A stretch of DNA of 64,000 nucleotides from Maricaulis sp017643475 (GCF_047123815.1 NZ_CP138920.1:1488001-1552000); one strand, 5' to 3'; positions 1 to 8,098 are shown, counted from the first letter of the stretch. Translations and numbers: made by a program. Notes: generated from the sequence alone by a model not told the origin.

Positions 1-117
1 ACCAAACACTATTCGTCTTGTTTTTTGTCCCATCGGGACAGCGGAGACCTACAGGGCAGCGGCAGGCCTTGCCAGTATTTGAAAATTCGATTCACCTACC
101 ACAGAAGGCATTCCGGG

Positions 118-510
118 CTAGCTGCACTTCTTTCGCGAGCTGGCGATTTCCGCGCTCAGCCAGTCGCGCGCCTCTTCCTCATCGCGGAAGGTCTCAAGGC
201 GCAAACCAAATGCTGAAACCGTTCCGAACAACAGGGCCACCTGCTCGTCGGGAAAGTCACTGGGCATGACCAGGGCTGCGGGGCGCGTCCCGATCATGGT
301 CGCCGCGGTTTTCAGCGAACGCAGCCAGGTCTCGTGGGAGACATCCCAGCGGGCATGATCCATGACGTAGAGAAATCCGGAAGGATCAGTTTTCGCGACC
401 TCGTCTGCCAGCATGCCTTCCTGGCTGCCCGCATCCGCTTCGGTGCGCTGTCCGGTCTGGTACACCAGGAGGATGCCGGTCTCGGCATCATACTCCAGCA
501 TCGCAATCAT
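118..510 (-). CDS. STAS/SpoIIAA-like small protein (130 aa)
   Basis: A 130-residue soluble protein with no signal peptide or membrane segment. Its layout is a short N-terminal beta region, a hydrophobic strand (FLYVMDHA near residue 47), an amphipathic helix, a second strand (RPAALVMPSD) and a C-terminal stretch ending EEARDWLSAEI. The neighbour at 507-887 and the protein at 8325-8756 share this layout, and it resembles the SpoIIAA/STAS-like alpha/beta fold. The ATG at 510 overlaps the stop of the upstream gene by 4 bp (ATGA), so the two are translationally coupled. Function is unknown; a protein-interaction or regulatory role is inference. The STAS assignment is by eye and not certain. Confidence 0.6.
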   Translation of the reverse strand: MIAMLEYDAETGILLVYQTGQRTEADAGSQEGMLADEVAKTDPSGFLYVMDHARWDVSHETWLRSLKTAATMIGTRPAALVMPSDFPDEQVALLFGTVSAFGLRLETFRDEEEARDWLSAEIASSRKKCS

Positions 511-887
511 CGGCTTCGGGCGACCTTTGCGACCCAGTCCACGGCCTCCTCCAGTGTCGCAAAAACACGGACCGGCGTGCCATTGTTGAAGCCCGTCAGC
601 TCCAGCAACATGGACTGGTCGGGTGTCACGCCACCATCGATGACATAGGCTGTTGGAACATGGGTGCCGATCTTTTCGAAATAGTCGGCAATCAGATCAA
701 TCCAGGCTTCCATGGGGATGTTGACCGTGTCGGCGCGTGTATCGATTACGACGCCGCGCGGATTGTTCGCGAAGACAGCGTCACGCGTGTCATCAATAGC
801 CTGGTCGATATCTGCAGGTCGGATATCACCACTGCCAACCTGCAAAACGATGCGTTTCTCGGGCAGAAATCTGACACTGATCGGCAT
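507..887 (-). CDS. STAS/SpoIIAA-like small protein (126 aa)
   Basis: A soluble 126-residue protein, first gene of a two-gene operon with the paralogue at 118-510. Visible order: strand RIVLQVGSGDI, a helix (ADIDQAIDDTRDAVF), strand GVVIDTRADT, a long helix around MEAWIDLIADYF, strand PTAYVIDGG, and a terminal EEAVDWVAKVA helix. This alternation suggests an STAS/SEC14-like fold. It has no catalytic motif I recognise. The intergenic stretch 888-998 separates it from the divergent alcohol dehydrogenase and should hold both promoters. Existence of the gene is well supported by the ATGA coupling and by coherent coding; function is not known. Confidence 0.62.
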   Translation of the reverse strand: MPISVRFLPEKRIVLQVGSGDIRPADIDQAIDDTRDAVFANNPRGVVIDTRADTVNIPMEAWIDLIADYFEKIGTHVPTAYVIDGGVTPDQSMLLELTGFNNGTPVRVFATLEEAVDWVAKVARSR

Positions 888-998
888 GCAATCCCCGCGC
901 GAACGACTGCATGGCGTACAATATACGGAAGAAACTCCGGTTCAAGGCGCTTGCAGTAGTTTGCGGCTTTGGTCACCCTGTCCAGGAGGAGACTATTC

Positions 999-2138
999 AT
1001 GCCCGCGTACGACTTCCGGACCGTTCCGCACATCCATATTGGCCGCGGTGCTTCGCGCCATCTGGCGCGCATTTGCGCGCCGCTGATCGGTTCGGCGAAA
1101 CGTATCTTCCTGGTGACCGATAGCGGTGTTCGCGGCCACGGCCTCACAGATGCCGCTGTCACCAGCCTGCAAGCTGCCGGGCTTGAGGTCCTCATCTTCG
1201 ATCAGGTGGTTGCTGATCCGCCCCGCGATGTGGTCCTAATGGCCGAGGACAAGGCCCGCGACTTTGGTGCTGAAATAGTCATCGGGCTTGGCGGTGGAAG
1301 CTCGATGGACACGGCGAAACTGATCGCTCTATTGCTCGGCTCGACACAGACTCTGGAAGACATGTACGGCGTCAACAATGCCACCGGCCCGCGCCTGCCG
1401 CTGGTGTTGATCCCGACAACGGCGGGTACCGGTTCCGAAGTCACTCCGATTTCCGTCATCACGATTGGTGAAAGCACCAAGATGGGCGTCAACGCCCCGC
1501 CACTCTATGCCGACATTGCTGTCCTCGATGCCGAGCTGACCCTGGGTTTACCGCGAGCGGTCACAGCAGCGACGGGCATCGATGCCATGGTACACGCCAT
1601 CGAGGGCTTCACCTCCAAAATCGAAAAGAACGCCGTCTCTGACAGCCTGGCGCTGGCCGGATTGAAGAAACTTCACGGTGCCATCGAACGAGCCTGTTCG
1701 AATGGGGACGATATCGAAGCACGTGAAGACATGCTGACGGGCGCCCTGCTGGCCGGCCAGGCCTTTGCCAATGCGCCCGTCGGGGCCGTGCACGCGCTCG
1801 CCTATCCTCTGGGCGGGGTGTTTCACATCCCGCACGGACTATCCAATTCACTGATGCTGCCGCCGGTGCTGCGGTACAACGCTCAGGCCGCCGAACCTCT
1901 CTACGCGGAACTCGCCGAACATCTCGGCTTGCATGCCTCGACCGACGGGCTGGTCACCGAGATGGAGCGCATCGCTGACGAAGTTGGCATCGAGACCCGG
2001 TTGTCCCAGCTGGGCATCAGCCATAACGACCTGCCGCGACTGGCACAGGAAGCGATGGAAGTGAAACGCCTGTTGGTGAACAATCCTCGCGAGATGACGC
2101 TGGAAGCCGCCCAGGCTTGTTACGAGGCCGTGCTGTGA
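999..2138 (+). CDS. iron-containing alcohol dehydrogenase
   Basis: Group III (Fe-type) NAD(P)-dependent alcohol dehydrogenase of 379 aa, the usual length, cytosolic. The nucleotide-binding region carries GLGGGSSMDTAK and the family signature PTTAGTGSEVTP. Metal-binding residues lie in ATGIDAMVHAIEG and in the GAVHALAYPLGG...IPHG block, which keep the conserved histidines and aspartate. The start at 999 is chosen over an upstream in-frame start because AGGAGGA at 984-990 sits 8 bases before the ATG. The stop overlaps the GTG of the thioesterase gene (GTGA), implying one operon. Substrate cannot be told from sequence; a short-chain alcohol or aldehyde is likely. Confidence 0.9.
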   Translation: MPAYDFRTVPHIHIGRGASRHLARICAPLIGSAKRIFLVTDSGVRGHGLTDAAVTSLQAAGLEVLIFDQVVADPPRDVVLMAEDKARDFGAEIVIGLGGGSSMDTAKLIALLLGSTQTLEDMYGVNNATGPRLPLVLIPTTAGTGSEVTPISVITIGESTKMGVNAPPLYADIAVLDAELTLGLPRAVTAATGIDAMVHAIEGFTSKIEKNAVSDSLALAGLKKLHGAIERACSNGDDIEAREDMLTGALLAGQAFANAPVGAVHALAYPLGGVFHIPHGLSNSLMLPPVLRYNAQAAEPLYAELAEHLGLHASTDGLVTEMERIADEVGIETRLSQLGISHNDLPRLAQEAMEVKRLLVNNPREMTLEAAQACYEAVL

Positions 2139-2563
2139 TCGAAAAACGCTTGCGCGAGGACTACCGCCACTGGCTCTCTCAGCCGACCCGCTGGGCCGAC
2201 AATGACATCTATGGCCATGTGAACAATGCGGCTTATTACGGGTTTTTCGACACCGCCGTGAATTGCTTCCTGATTGATGATGCCGGGCTGGATATCCATG
2301 CCGGTGCGGTGATCGGCCTGGTCGTGGAGACCGGCTGCAACTATTTCGCCCCGCTTGCCTATCCCCAGACGATCGAAACCGGGCTGCGCGTGGCGCGCAT
2401 CGGCTCTTCGTCTGTGCAGTACGAACTTGGCCTCTTTGCGAAAGGCGAGAACGCCCCCGCCGCCCAGGGTCGGTTTGTCCATGTCTATGTTGATCGTGAA
2501 ACCCGGCGCCCTGTGGTGCTTCCGGATGCCATGCGGTCCGCCCTGGAGAAAATCCATGCGTGA
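2135..2563 (+). CDS. acyl-CoA thioesterase, 4HBT/hotdog family
   Basis: Single-domain hotdog thioesterase of about 142 aa. The N-terminal active-site stretch WADNDIYGHVNNAAYYGFFD has the D-x-x-GHVNN arrangement of the 4-hydroxybenzoyl-CoA thioesterase family, with Asp as catalytic residue. It would hydrolyse an acyl-CoA to acid and CoA in the cytosol. The GTG at 2135 is preferred because it overlaps the TGA of the alcohol dehydrogenase; a longer TTG start at 2117 is possible but begins inside that gene. Pairing with an alcohol dehydrogenase suggests joint handling of an acyl or aldehyde intermediate, which is inference. Confidence 0.85.
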   Translation: MIEKRLREDYRHWLSQPTRWADNDIYGHVNNAAYYGFFDTAVNCFLIDDAGLDIHAGAVIGLVVETGCNYFAPLAYPQTIETGLRVARIGSSSVQYELGLFAKGENAPAAQGRFVHVYVDRETRRPVVLPDAMRSALEKIHA

Positions 2564-2651
2564 AGTCCGCCGCCCCGCCTTGCTTGCCGGGATCTGCACC
2601 CTGGCGCTGGCATTGATCATATTCGCCATCGTGCGCCACTGGCCGGGCTGA
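2556..2651 (+). CDS. putative single-span membrane microprotein (31 aa)
   Basis: A 31-codon ORF starting with ATG 8 bp before the stop of the thioesterase gene. It encodes a basic N-terminus (MREVRRP), one hydrophobic helix (ALLAGICTLALALIIFAIV) and a short RHWPG tail, which fits a single-pass membrane peptide with the N-terminus inside. The overlap with the preceding gene suggests translational coupling. No family is recognised. The clean positive-inside topology is the main evidence; a short ORF of this size could still be chance. Confidence 0.45.
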   Translation: MREVRRPALLAGICTLALALIIFAIVRHWPG

Positions 2652-2702
2652 TGTTACCAAGACCGATTGACGTTTACAGCGGACAGCGGCAAGAGGCCTG
2701 AC

Positions 2703-3842
2703 ATGCCTACGCCAATTGACATGTGGAAAGCGCGCGTGGCCGCCGGGGAGCTGTCCCCCGACGCGGCACAAGAACACGCGGCCGAGATTCTGACCATGTT
2801 GACCGTTCAGCTGGTCGAATGGAAATCCGGCCACAAACCGTTTTTTGGTCGCGCGAAACCTGCGCCCAAGGGCCTCTATCTCTGGGGTGGGGTGGGCCGG
2901 GGCAAATCCATGTTGATGGATTTGTTCTTCAAGGAGGCACCCGTTGCGAAAAAGCGCCGCGTTCACTTCCACGAATTCATGCAGGATGTGCACGCCCGGA
3001 TCGGCGAGTGGCGTGGGCTGAAACCCGGCCAGCGCAAACGTCGCCCCGAATACGTGAAATCCGCCGGTGACGACCCGATTCCGCCGGTGGCCCGGGCGTT
3101 GGTCCGGAACGCAAAACTGCTGTGCTTCGATGAGTTCCAGGTCACCGATATCGCCGATGCGATGATCCTGGGTCGCTTGTTCGAAGCCATGTTTTCCGAA
3201 GGCATCGTGGTCGTTTCGACATCGAATCGACACCCTGACGCGCTCTACAAGGACGGCATCAACCGCCAGCTCTTTCTGCCTTTCATCGACTTCCTCAAGG
3301 ACAGTCTCGACGTCTGTGAGATGGGCGGCGACACCGACCATCGGCTACGCCAGCTCGAGGCCGCGCCGGTCTATTACTGCCCGCTGGACGCCGAGGCGCA
3401 ACTGGCGATGGATGATGCCTGGGAGCGCCTGACCCAGGGAGCCGCACCGCAATCCTGCCAGATCGAAGTGAATGGCCGGGCCCTGAAAGTCGCGCGCGAA
3501 GCCGCGGGCGTTGCACGGTTCACCTTCAAGGAGTTATGCGCCCAACCCCTTGGACCCGCCGACTTCCTGGCCATCGCGGCACGCTTCCATACGGTGCTTG
3601 TGGACAACACCCCGCGGCTCAGCCCCGACAAGCGTAACGAAGCCAAACGCTTCGTAACCTTGATCGACGCCCTCTACGAGGCTCGCACCAAACTGGTCAT
3701 GAGCGCCGATGTAGAGCCCGTGGACCTCTATCCTGCCGGCGACGGAGCCTTTGAGTTCGAACGCACAGCGTCGCGCCTGATCGAAATGCGCACGCATGAA
3801 TACCTGGCTGCTGAACGACAAGGCCCTGATCTTCAAAGCTGA
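2703..3842 (+). CDS. zapE: cell division protein ZapE / AFG1-like ATPase
   Basis: AFG1-family P-loop ATPase of 379 aa. Walker A is GGVGRGKSMLMD (near residue 72) and Walker B with downstream residues is LLCFDEFQVTDIADAMIL. The STSNRHPDALYKDG segment matches sensor 1 of the family. In bacteria ZapE associates with the division ring and destabilises FtsZ under stress; mitochondrial AFG1 homologues act in protein quality control. ATG 2703 is chosen because the sequence resembling family N-termini (MPTPIDMWKARV) begins there and an AAGAGG lies just upstream; a TTG at 2667 is the alternative. zapE upstream of mdh is usual alphaproteobacterial order. Confidence 0.92.
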   Translation: MPTPIDMWKARVAAGELSPDAAQEHAAEILTMLTVQLVEWKSGHKPFFGRAKPAPKGLYLWGGVGRGKSMLMDLFFKEAPVAKKRRVHFHEFMQDVHARIGEWRGLKPGQRKRRPEYVKSAGDDPIPPVARALVRNAKLLCFDEFQVTDIADAMILGRLFEAMFSEGIVVVSTSNRHPDALYKDGINRQLFLPFIDFLKDSLDVCEMGGDTDHRLRQLEAAPVYYCPLDAEAQLAMDDAWERLTQGAAPQSCQIEVNGRALKVAREAAGVARFTFKELCAQPLGPADFLAIAARFHTVLVDNTPRLSPDKRNEAKRFVTLIDALYEARTKLVMSADVEPVDLYPAGDGAFEFERTASRLIEMRTHEYLAAERQGPDLQS

Positions 3843-3858
3843 CCTGACCGCATTTTAA

Positions 3859-3930
3859 CCCCCTGACCATGTGTCGAAAATCCCGACCTGCCACTGTCTC
3901 CTCGGGCGGCAGATCACCACGTCAGGGGGA
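3859..3930 (+). promoter_or_regulatory. candidate structured RNA leader sequestering a ribosome binding site
   Basis: A perfect 9-bp inverted repeat closes this segment: CCCCCTGAC (3859-3867) with GTCAGGGGG (3921-3929). Inside it are two smaller hairpins, GTCG/CGAC (3873-3876 with 3884-3887) and CTGCC/GGCAG (3888-3892 with 3908-3912), giving a three-way-junction layout. The 3' strand of the closing stem contains AGGGGGA, the only good Shine-Dalgarno for the ATG at 3937, so the fold would hide it. It matches no riboswitch class I can name. Structure is seen in sequence; regulatory role is inference. Confidence 0.4.
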
Positions 3931-3936
3931 TAGACC

Positions 3937-4057
3937 ATGATCATCAAAAACCGGCTGACGGGCCTGACCGTCGGCTTCGCCACTTGTACTTTGGCCCCAT
4001 ACCGGAACCGACTGGAGCGAGGCCGCCCTGCGCGAATGGATTGATGCACAGCCCTGA
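3937..4057 (+). pseudogene. small ORF, apparently frameshifted (about 40 aa ancestral)
   Basis: ATG 3937 has a good ribosome binding site (AGGGGGA, 7 bases upstream). The first frame reads MIIKNRLTGLTVGFAT and then degenerates into an Arg-rich tail ending at 4044. The next frame, from about 3985, reads LVLWPHTGTDWSEAALREW and ends IDAQP at a TGA at 4055-4057, which looks far more like real protein. A one-base deletion in the ACTTGTAC region would explain the switch. The joined product would be a 40-residue single-span membrane peptide. No homologue is recognised, so a chance ORF is not excluded. Confidence 0.35.
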
Positions 4058-4086
4058 GCTGGCTCACCCTGAAAAGCATGATAGAT

Positions 4087-4113
4087 CTCCCGAAGTTTTC
4101 CGGGAGGTTTTTC
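4087..4113 (+). terminator. terminator-like hairpin overlapping the RBS of the next gene
   Basis: Stem CTCCCG (4087-4092) and CGGGAG (4101-4106), 8-base loop, followed by GTTTTTC. This has the form of a rho-independent terminator. The 3' arm plus the next G forms GGGAGG, the Shine-Dalgarno for the methyltransferase ATG at 4114. One hairpin may therefore both end upstream transcripts and gate translation of the next gene. Confidence 0.55.
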
Positions 4114-4791
4114 ATGTCTCGCTCTATCGGTCTTGATGAAACGCTGACGGCCTATGTTCGCGGTGCCAATCGCCAGGAACATCCGGCGCTGGCAGCCTGC
4201 CGCGAGTTTACTGCCAATATGGGTCAGATCGCGCGCATGCAGATCTCACCCGAACAAGGCGCCTTTCTGCAACTCTGCGCCCGTCTGGCCAATGCCCGTA
4301 CCGTGGTCGAGATCGGCGTTTTCACCGGCTATTCCTCGCTGGCGACCTTGCTGGTCATGCAGGAACTGCACGGTGACATGGCCAGGCTTTATGCCTGTGA
4401 CATCAATGCGGACTATTTTCGCCAGTCAAAGCGCTTCTGGGACCAGGCTGGCGTGACCGGGCTGATCGACATGCGCCAGGGCGATGCCGTCGAGACCGCC
4501 AACACGCTCGTCGGTGAAATCCCGGGCGAGGTGGACATGATGTTCATCGATGCCGACAAGGCGAATTACGACACATATTACGAAGCTGGCCTGAAACTGC
4601 TGCGCTCAGGCGGGCTGATGCTACTGGACAATGTATTGTGGTCCGGCGACGTGGCCGACGAACGCAAGCGCGAAGGCGATCGCGACACACGCGCGCTTTA
4701 CGACATTGCGGAGAAAATCCGCGAGGATGACCGCGTAGACATGGCCTTCACCGCCATCGGCGACGGCATTCTCATGGTCATCAAGCGCTAG
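4114..4791 (+). CDS. class I SAM-dependent O-methyltransferase (family 3)
   Basis: A 225-aa methyltransferase of the caffeoyl-CoA O-methyltransferase/TrmR-like family. SAM-binding motif I is VVEIGVFTGYSSLATLL (near residue 66). The metal-binding and catalytic segment is MMFIDADKANYDTYY, followed by GGLMLLDNVLWSG. It methylates a hydroxyl of a catechol-like small molecule or, in the TrmR branch, tRNA; sequence alone does not separate these. ATG 4114 has GGGAGG 7 bases upstream. It is convergent with the LysR gene, and their 3' ends overlap by 11 bp. Confidence 0.88.
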   Translation: MSRSIGLDETLTAYVRGANRQEHPALAACREFTANMGQIARMQISPEQGAFLQLCARLANARTVVEIGVFTGYSSLATLLVMQELHGDMARLYACDINADYFRQSKRFWDQAGVTGLIDMRQGDAVETANTLVGEIPGEVDMMFIDADKANYDTYYEAGLKLLRSGGLMLLDNVLWSGDVADERKREGDRDTRALYDIAEKIREDDRVDMAFTAIGDGILMVIKR

Positions 4792-5650
4792 TCAGCCGCC
4801 CTTCAAACAGGTTCTTGCGAGCCCGCAGGCCATCGGCCAGGAAGTTGAACAGGCTGCGAATGCGCGGCGAGGACAACAAGTCCTTGTGCGTCAACACCCA
4901 GACATCCCGGCTCGGCCAGGTCTGGTCCGGGATTATCCTCGCCAGGTCCGGCTGGGTGTCGGCCAGGGCACAGGGAAGAACGGCCATTCCAAGTCCTTGT
5001 CGGACAAGAGCTAATTGGCCCTCCATGCTTTCCGTGTTCCAGATCCGCGAATTGATCGACAGGCCACGATCCCGCGCCCAGGTTTCAAGCTCGCCCGGCT
5101 CACCCCAGCCGATCCACGGCAGGCTCATCCCCTGCGCCGCCAGGTCCTTGCGCGCATACAACGTCATGTGGAACGTGCCCGCGCGTCGCCCGATCAGGTG
5201 TTCCGGCGGCGTGTTGGAGCCGCGCACGGCGATGTCCGCCTCGCGCTTGGTCAGATTGGCCTCGGTCATCGAGACATCGATATCGAGATGCACATCGGGG
5301 TGGCTCTGGTGATACTCCGCCAGGATATCGCCGAGAAAGCCGCTCAGCATGTAAGGCGGGACAGTCAGACGAACCTCACCTTCCAGCTCCTCGCCGCCAC
5401 CGATCAGGCGTCGCTCCAGCGAGTGCACATCCGTTTCGACCTTGCGCGCTGTGTCCAGCATCTGCTCGCCTGCAGGTGTCAGGATCAACCCGGTCGGCAA
5501 ACGCTCGAACAGGCGCTGTCCAATGCGTTTTTCGAACGAGGCAATACGACGCGAAATCGTGCTCTGGTCCAGGCCCAGATCAGCCGATGCTGCCTGGGTG
5601 GAGCCGGCCTCGGCAGTTGCGAGGAAGGTTTGCAGGTCTCTCCAGTCCAT
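4781..5650 (-). CDS. LysR-family transcriptional regulator
   Basis: A 289-aa regulator. The N-terminal winged helix-turn-helix (residues 1-60) reads MDWRDLQTFLATAEAGSTQA, then LGLDQSTISRRIASFEKRIG, the typical LysR recognition helix. The periplasmic-binding-like effector domain follows from about residue 90. The closing region (NTESMEGQLALVRQGLGMAVLP) is typical of LysR members that respond to small aromatic or redox effectors. Target genes are unknown; the divergent gene at 5812 shares the 161-bp promoter region and is the obvious candidate. Confidence 0.9.
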   Translation of the reverse strand: MDWRDLQTFLATAEAGSTQAASADLGLDQSTISRRIASFEKRIGQRLFERLPTGLILTPAGEQMLDTARKVETDVHSLERRLIGGGEELEGEVRLTVPPYMLSGFLGDILAEYHQSHPDVHLDIDVSMTEANLTKREADIAVRGSNTPPEHLIGRRAGTFHMTLYARKDLAAQGMSLPWIGWGEPGELETWARDRGLSINSRIWNTESMEGQLALVRQGLGMAVLPCALADTQPDLARIIPDQTWPSRDVWVLTHKDLLSSPRIRSLFNFLADGLRARKNLFEGRLTSA

Positions 5651-5811
5651 AAAGGCAATCTAGTGTATGCCTCAGCGCATCACCACCCTGACGCGCGACT
5701 GATAACAGATGCGATTTTGCATGATAGACGTGATGGGTTCGAGAGTCCGATCAGCGTGTTTTCTCAAGTGAAGATCTTGAGCCAATCCGCCCGGCGGTCC
5801 AAAAGACGAGC

Positions 5812-6420
5812 ATGCAGGCTCGATTGATTTTCTCGCACCAGGAGGGTTTTCCCTCGCCTCAAGCCCTCGCGGATTTCGTGAAACGGGACGGTCGTGGCGG
5901 ACTTACGCCCCGCGATGCAGGCATGTTCGCCTATGCGATCGAACACGGCGCACTGATCGCCATACTGGACGAGGGCGATGAGTTGATCGCCATGGCCGGC
6001 ATCCTGCCCCTCGACGAAGGCAAGTTCGAATTGGGTGGCGCGCTCGTCCGTCCGGACATGACAGGCTTCGGCCTGCAGAAATTCATGGTCCAGGCGCGGC
6101 TGGCGGTCTTTCTGGCCCGTAAGATCGCGCCCTGGACCAGCCTCTACACAGGCGCGGCGCACGCGGATTACGGCGCGGGGTCCCGCAAGGCGCTCACAGG
6201 AGCCGGCTTCGCAAGCATTCCCTACGCAGATGGCCCGCGGGAATTGCGTGAGGAATGCCAGACCTGCACCAAGGCCGTACCGGAGGGGCAGGTCTGTTGT
6301 TACCAGTTCTACCGCGCCCCGGACGTCGGGATGCCGATTGCCTATGAAGCCGGATTGGTCTCCATCACCAATTCCCGCGATGGCCGCCAGCTGGAACTGG
6401 CGCTGTCGGCGCTGGCCTAG
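5812..6420 (+). CDS. conserved hypothetical protein, possibly GNAT-fold (202 aa)
   Basis: Soluble 202-aa protein divergent from the LysR regulator. The segment GALIAILDEGDELIAMAGIL, then LGGALVRPDMTGFGLQ and later SRKALTGAGFASIPY, follows the strand–helix order of a GNAT acetyltransferase, with a loose acetyl-CoA loop. A distinctive cysteine cluster EECQTCTKAVPEGQVCCYQF (from about residue 145) could bind metal or form disulfides. I do not recognise a named family. Its position opposite the LysR gene suggests that regulator may control it. Confidence 0.6.
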   Translation: MQARLIFSHQEGFPSPQALADFVKRDGRGGLTPRDAGMFAYAIEHGALIAILDEGDELIAMAGILPLDEGKFELGGALVRPDMTGFGLQKFMVQARLAVFLARKIAPWTSLYTGAAHADYGAGSRKALTGAGFASIPYADGPRELREECQTCTKAVPEGQVCCYQFYRAPDVGMPIAYEAGLVSITNSRDGRQLELALSALA

Positions 6421-6905
6421 CCGTCCATCGACAATTCAAACGCTACCGGCTCGCCTTCCGGCGAATAAAACTTGCCGAAGGTAAAGGCCGCAGCGCCAGG
6501 CCCTTCGCGGTCGAGCTGTTCCAGTTTCGTCTTGGCCTCGGCAAGGTCCGGAGTGTGGCCGGCGGGCACCCACCACAAGACCAGGTGATGGCTTTCCATC
6601 GCGGCAAACCACTCCTTGCGACGATTCATCACGCGGGCGTGGACCGTCTTGTTGACGAAGGTCAGCAGGCTTTCGAGATCTTCCCAGACACTGAGATTGA
6701 CGAGCAGGCGCGGATCATCGAATGCCTTGATATCCATCGTGCCGACACCTTCCTTGTCGACCAGGCGCCAGACATAGCCCGGCATGCGCTCGGCCATGGT
6801 GTTGACGGGCTCGACCATGTCGACGAAATCCTTGAAACGCGGATCATCATCCTCGTAACGGGCGCGGGCAATATTGAGTTCGGCAAGGTGATATTGGGTC
6901 GACAT
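6417..6905 (-). CDS. DUF3291 family protein (162 aa)
   Basis: Soluble protein that matches the DUF3291 pattern: it opens MSTQYHLAELNIARARYEDD and continues with FVDMVEPVNTMAERMPGYVW and LSVWEDLESLLTFV, ending with HHLVLWWVPAGHTPDLAEA. These are ferredoxin-like (dimeric alpha/beta barrel) features seen in monooxygenase-like and EthD-like families. The start at 6905 is chosen because GGAGGAGAG lies just upstream and the further upstream extension is Cys/Arg-rich and not protein-like. The 3' end overlaps the convergent neighbour by 4 bp. No reaction can be assigned. Confidence 0.75.
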   Translation of the reverse strand: MSTQYHLAELNIARARYEDDDPRFKDFVDMVEPVNTMAERMPGYVWRLVDKEGVGTMDIKAFDDPRLLVNLSVWEDLESLLTFVNKTVHARVMNRRKEWFAAMESHHLVLWWVPAGHTPDLAEAKTKLEQLDREGPGAAAFTFGKFYSPEGEPVAFELSMDG

Positions 6906-7079
6906 CAGGCTCTCCTCCGGTCCGTCTGCAATGTGGGGAGGGGTCTGCGTCGGCGCAATGGCCCGAAGCGCTGCATCAACGGCGTGACGCGATGTGCACT
7001 TGCAGCATGGATCAAGCGGCGCTAGACCGCCCACAGAATTCTTTCACTACGTGATCCATCCGCTCAAGGAGTCTCCTCA

Positions 7080-8042
7080 ATGGCCCGTAACAAGATCGCC
7101 CTTATCGGTTCCGGCATGATCGGCGGTACGCTCGCCCACATCGCAGCACGCGAAGAACTCGGCGACGTTGTTCTGTTCGACATCGCGGAAGGCATTGCCA
7201 AGGGCAAGGCACTCGACATCGCCGAAGCCAGCCCGGTTTTCGGCAAGGACAGCAAGCTGGCCGGCGCTGATGACTATGCGGCCATTGCTGACGCAGACGT
7301 TTGCATCGTCACCGCAGGCGTCCCGCGCAAGCCGGGCATGAGCCGCGACGACCTGCTGGGCATCAACCTGAAAGTCATGAAGGCCGTGGGTGAGGGCATT
7401 GCCAAGCACGCTCCGAACGCCTTCGTGATCTGTATCACCAACCCGCTCGACGCCATGGTCTGGGCGCTGCGTGAATTCTCCGGTCTGCCGCACAACAAGG
7501 TCGTCGGCATGGCTGGCGTGCTGGACAGCGCGCGCTTCCGTCACTTCCTGGCTGATGAGTTTGAAGCATCTGTCGAAGACGTCACGGCCTTTGTCATGGG
7601 CGGTCATGGCGACACGATGGTTCCGCTGCTGCGCTATTCCACCGTTGCCGGCATCCCGGTTCCGGACCTGATTGAAATGGGCTGGTCCACGCAGGAAAAA
7701 ATGGACGCAATCGTCGACCGCACGCGCAAGGGCGGCGGCGAAATCGTTGCTCTGCTGGGCAATGGCTCCGCCTATTACGCGCCGGCGGAAAGCGCCATCG
7801 AAATGGCCGTTTCCTACCTGCGTGACAAGAAGCGCATCCTGCCCTGTGCCGCACACCTGACCGGCCAGTTCGGCCAGGACGACCTCTATGTCGGCGTTCC
7901 GGTTGTGATCGGCAAGGACGGTGTCGAGAAGGTCGTCGAGATCTCCCTCAACGCAGACGAACAGGCAATGTTCGACCACTCGGTCGACGCCGTCAAAGGC
8001 CTCGTGGAAGCCTGCAAGGGCCTGGAGCCGAGCCTGGGCTGA
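7080..8042 (+). CDS. mdh: malate dehydrogenase
   Basis: LDH-like NAD-dependent malate dehydrogenase of 320 aa, oxidising malate to oxaloacetate in the TCA cycle. The N-terminal Rossmann glycine motif is GSGMIGGTLAH. Substrate-binding arginines are seen in AGVPRKPGMSRDDLL, and the catalytic His is in FVMGGHGDTMVPLLRYS. ITNPLDAMVW is the family's substrate loop. GGAG at about 7066 precedes ATG 7080. It is followed by a strong terminator, so here mdh is transcribed alone rather than with sucCD, which lies 13.7 kb downstream. Confidence 0.97.
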   Translation: MARNKIALIGSGMIGGTLAHIAAREELGDVVLFDIAEGIAKGKALDIAEASPVFGKDSKLAGADDYAAIADADVCIVTAGVPRKPGMSRDDLLGINLKVMKAVGEGIAKHAPNAFVICITNPLDAMVWALREFSGLPHNKVVGMAGVLDSARFRHFLADEFEASVEDVTAFVMGGHGDTMVPLLRYSTVAGIPVPDLIEMGWSTQEKMDAIVDRTRKGGGEIVALLGNGSAYYAPAESAIEMAVSYLRDKKRILPCAAHLTGQFGQDDLYVGVPVVIGKDGVEKVVEISLNADEQAMFDHSVDAVKGLVEACKGLEPSLG

Positions 8043-8066
8043 TCCAGCGGGCATCTGCCAGAAAGC

Positions 8067-8098
8067 AAAGAGCGGGAGCCAGGCTCCCGCTCTTTTTG
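8067..8098 (+). terminator. rho-independent terminator of mdh
   Basis: Perfect 13-bp stem AAAGAGCGGGAGC (8067-8079) with GCTCCCGCTCTTT (8083-8095), loop CAG, and a T-rich tail. It sits 25 bp after the mdh stop. This is a textbook intrinsic terminator. Confidence 0.93.

Noticed and set aside
1848..3341. 497-codon minus-strand ORF across the adh, thioesterase and zapE genes
   Set aside because: Antisense shadow typical of GC-rich DNA; no domain and it opposes three strong genes.
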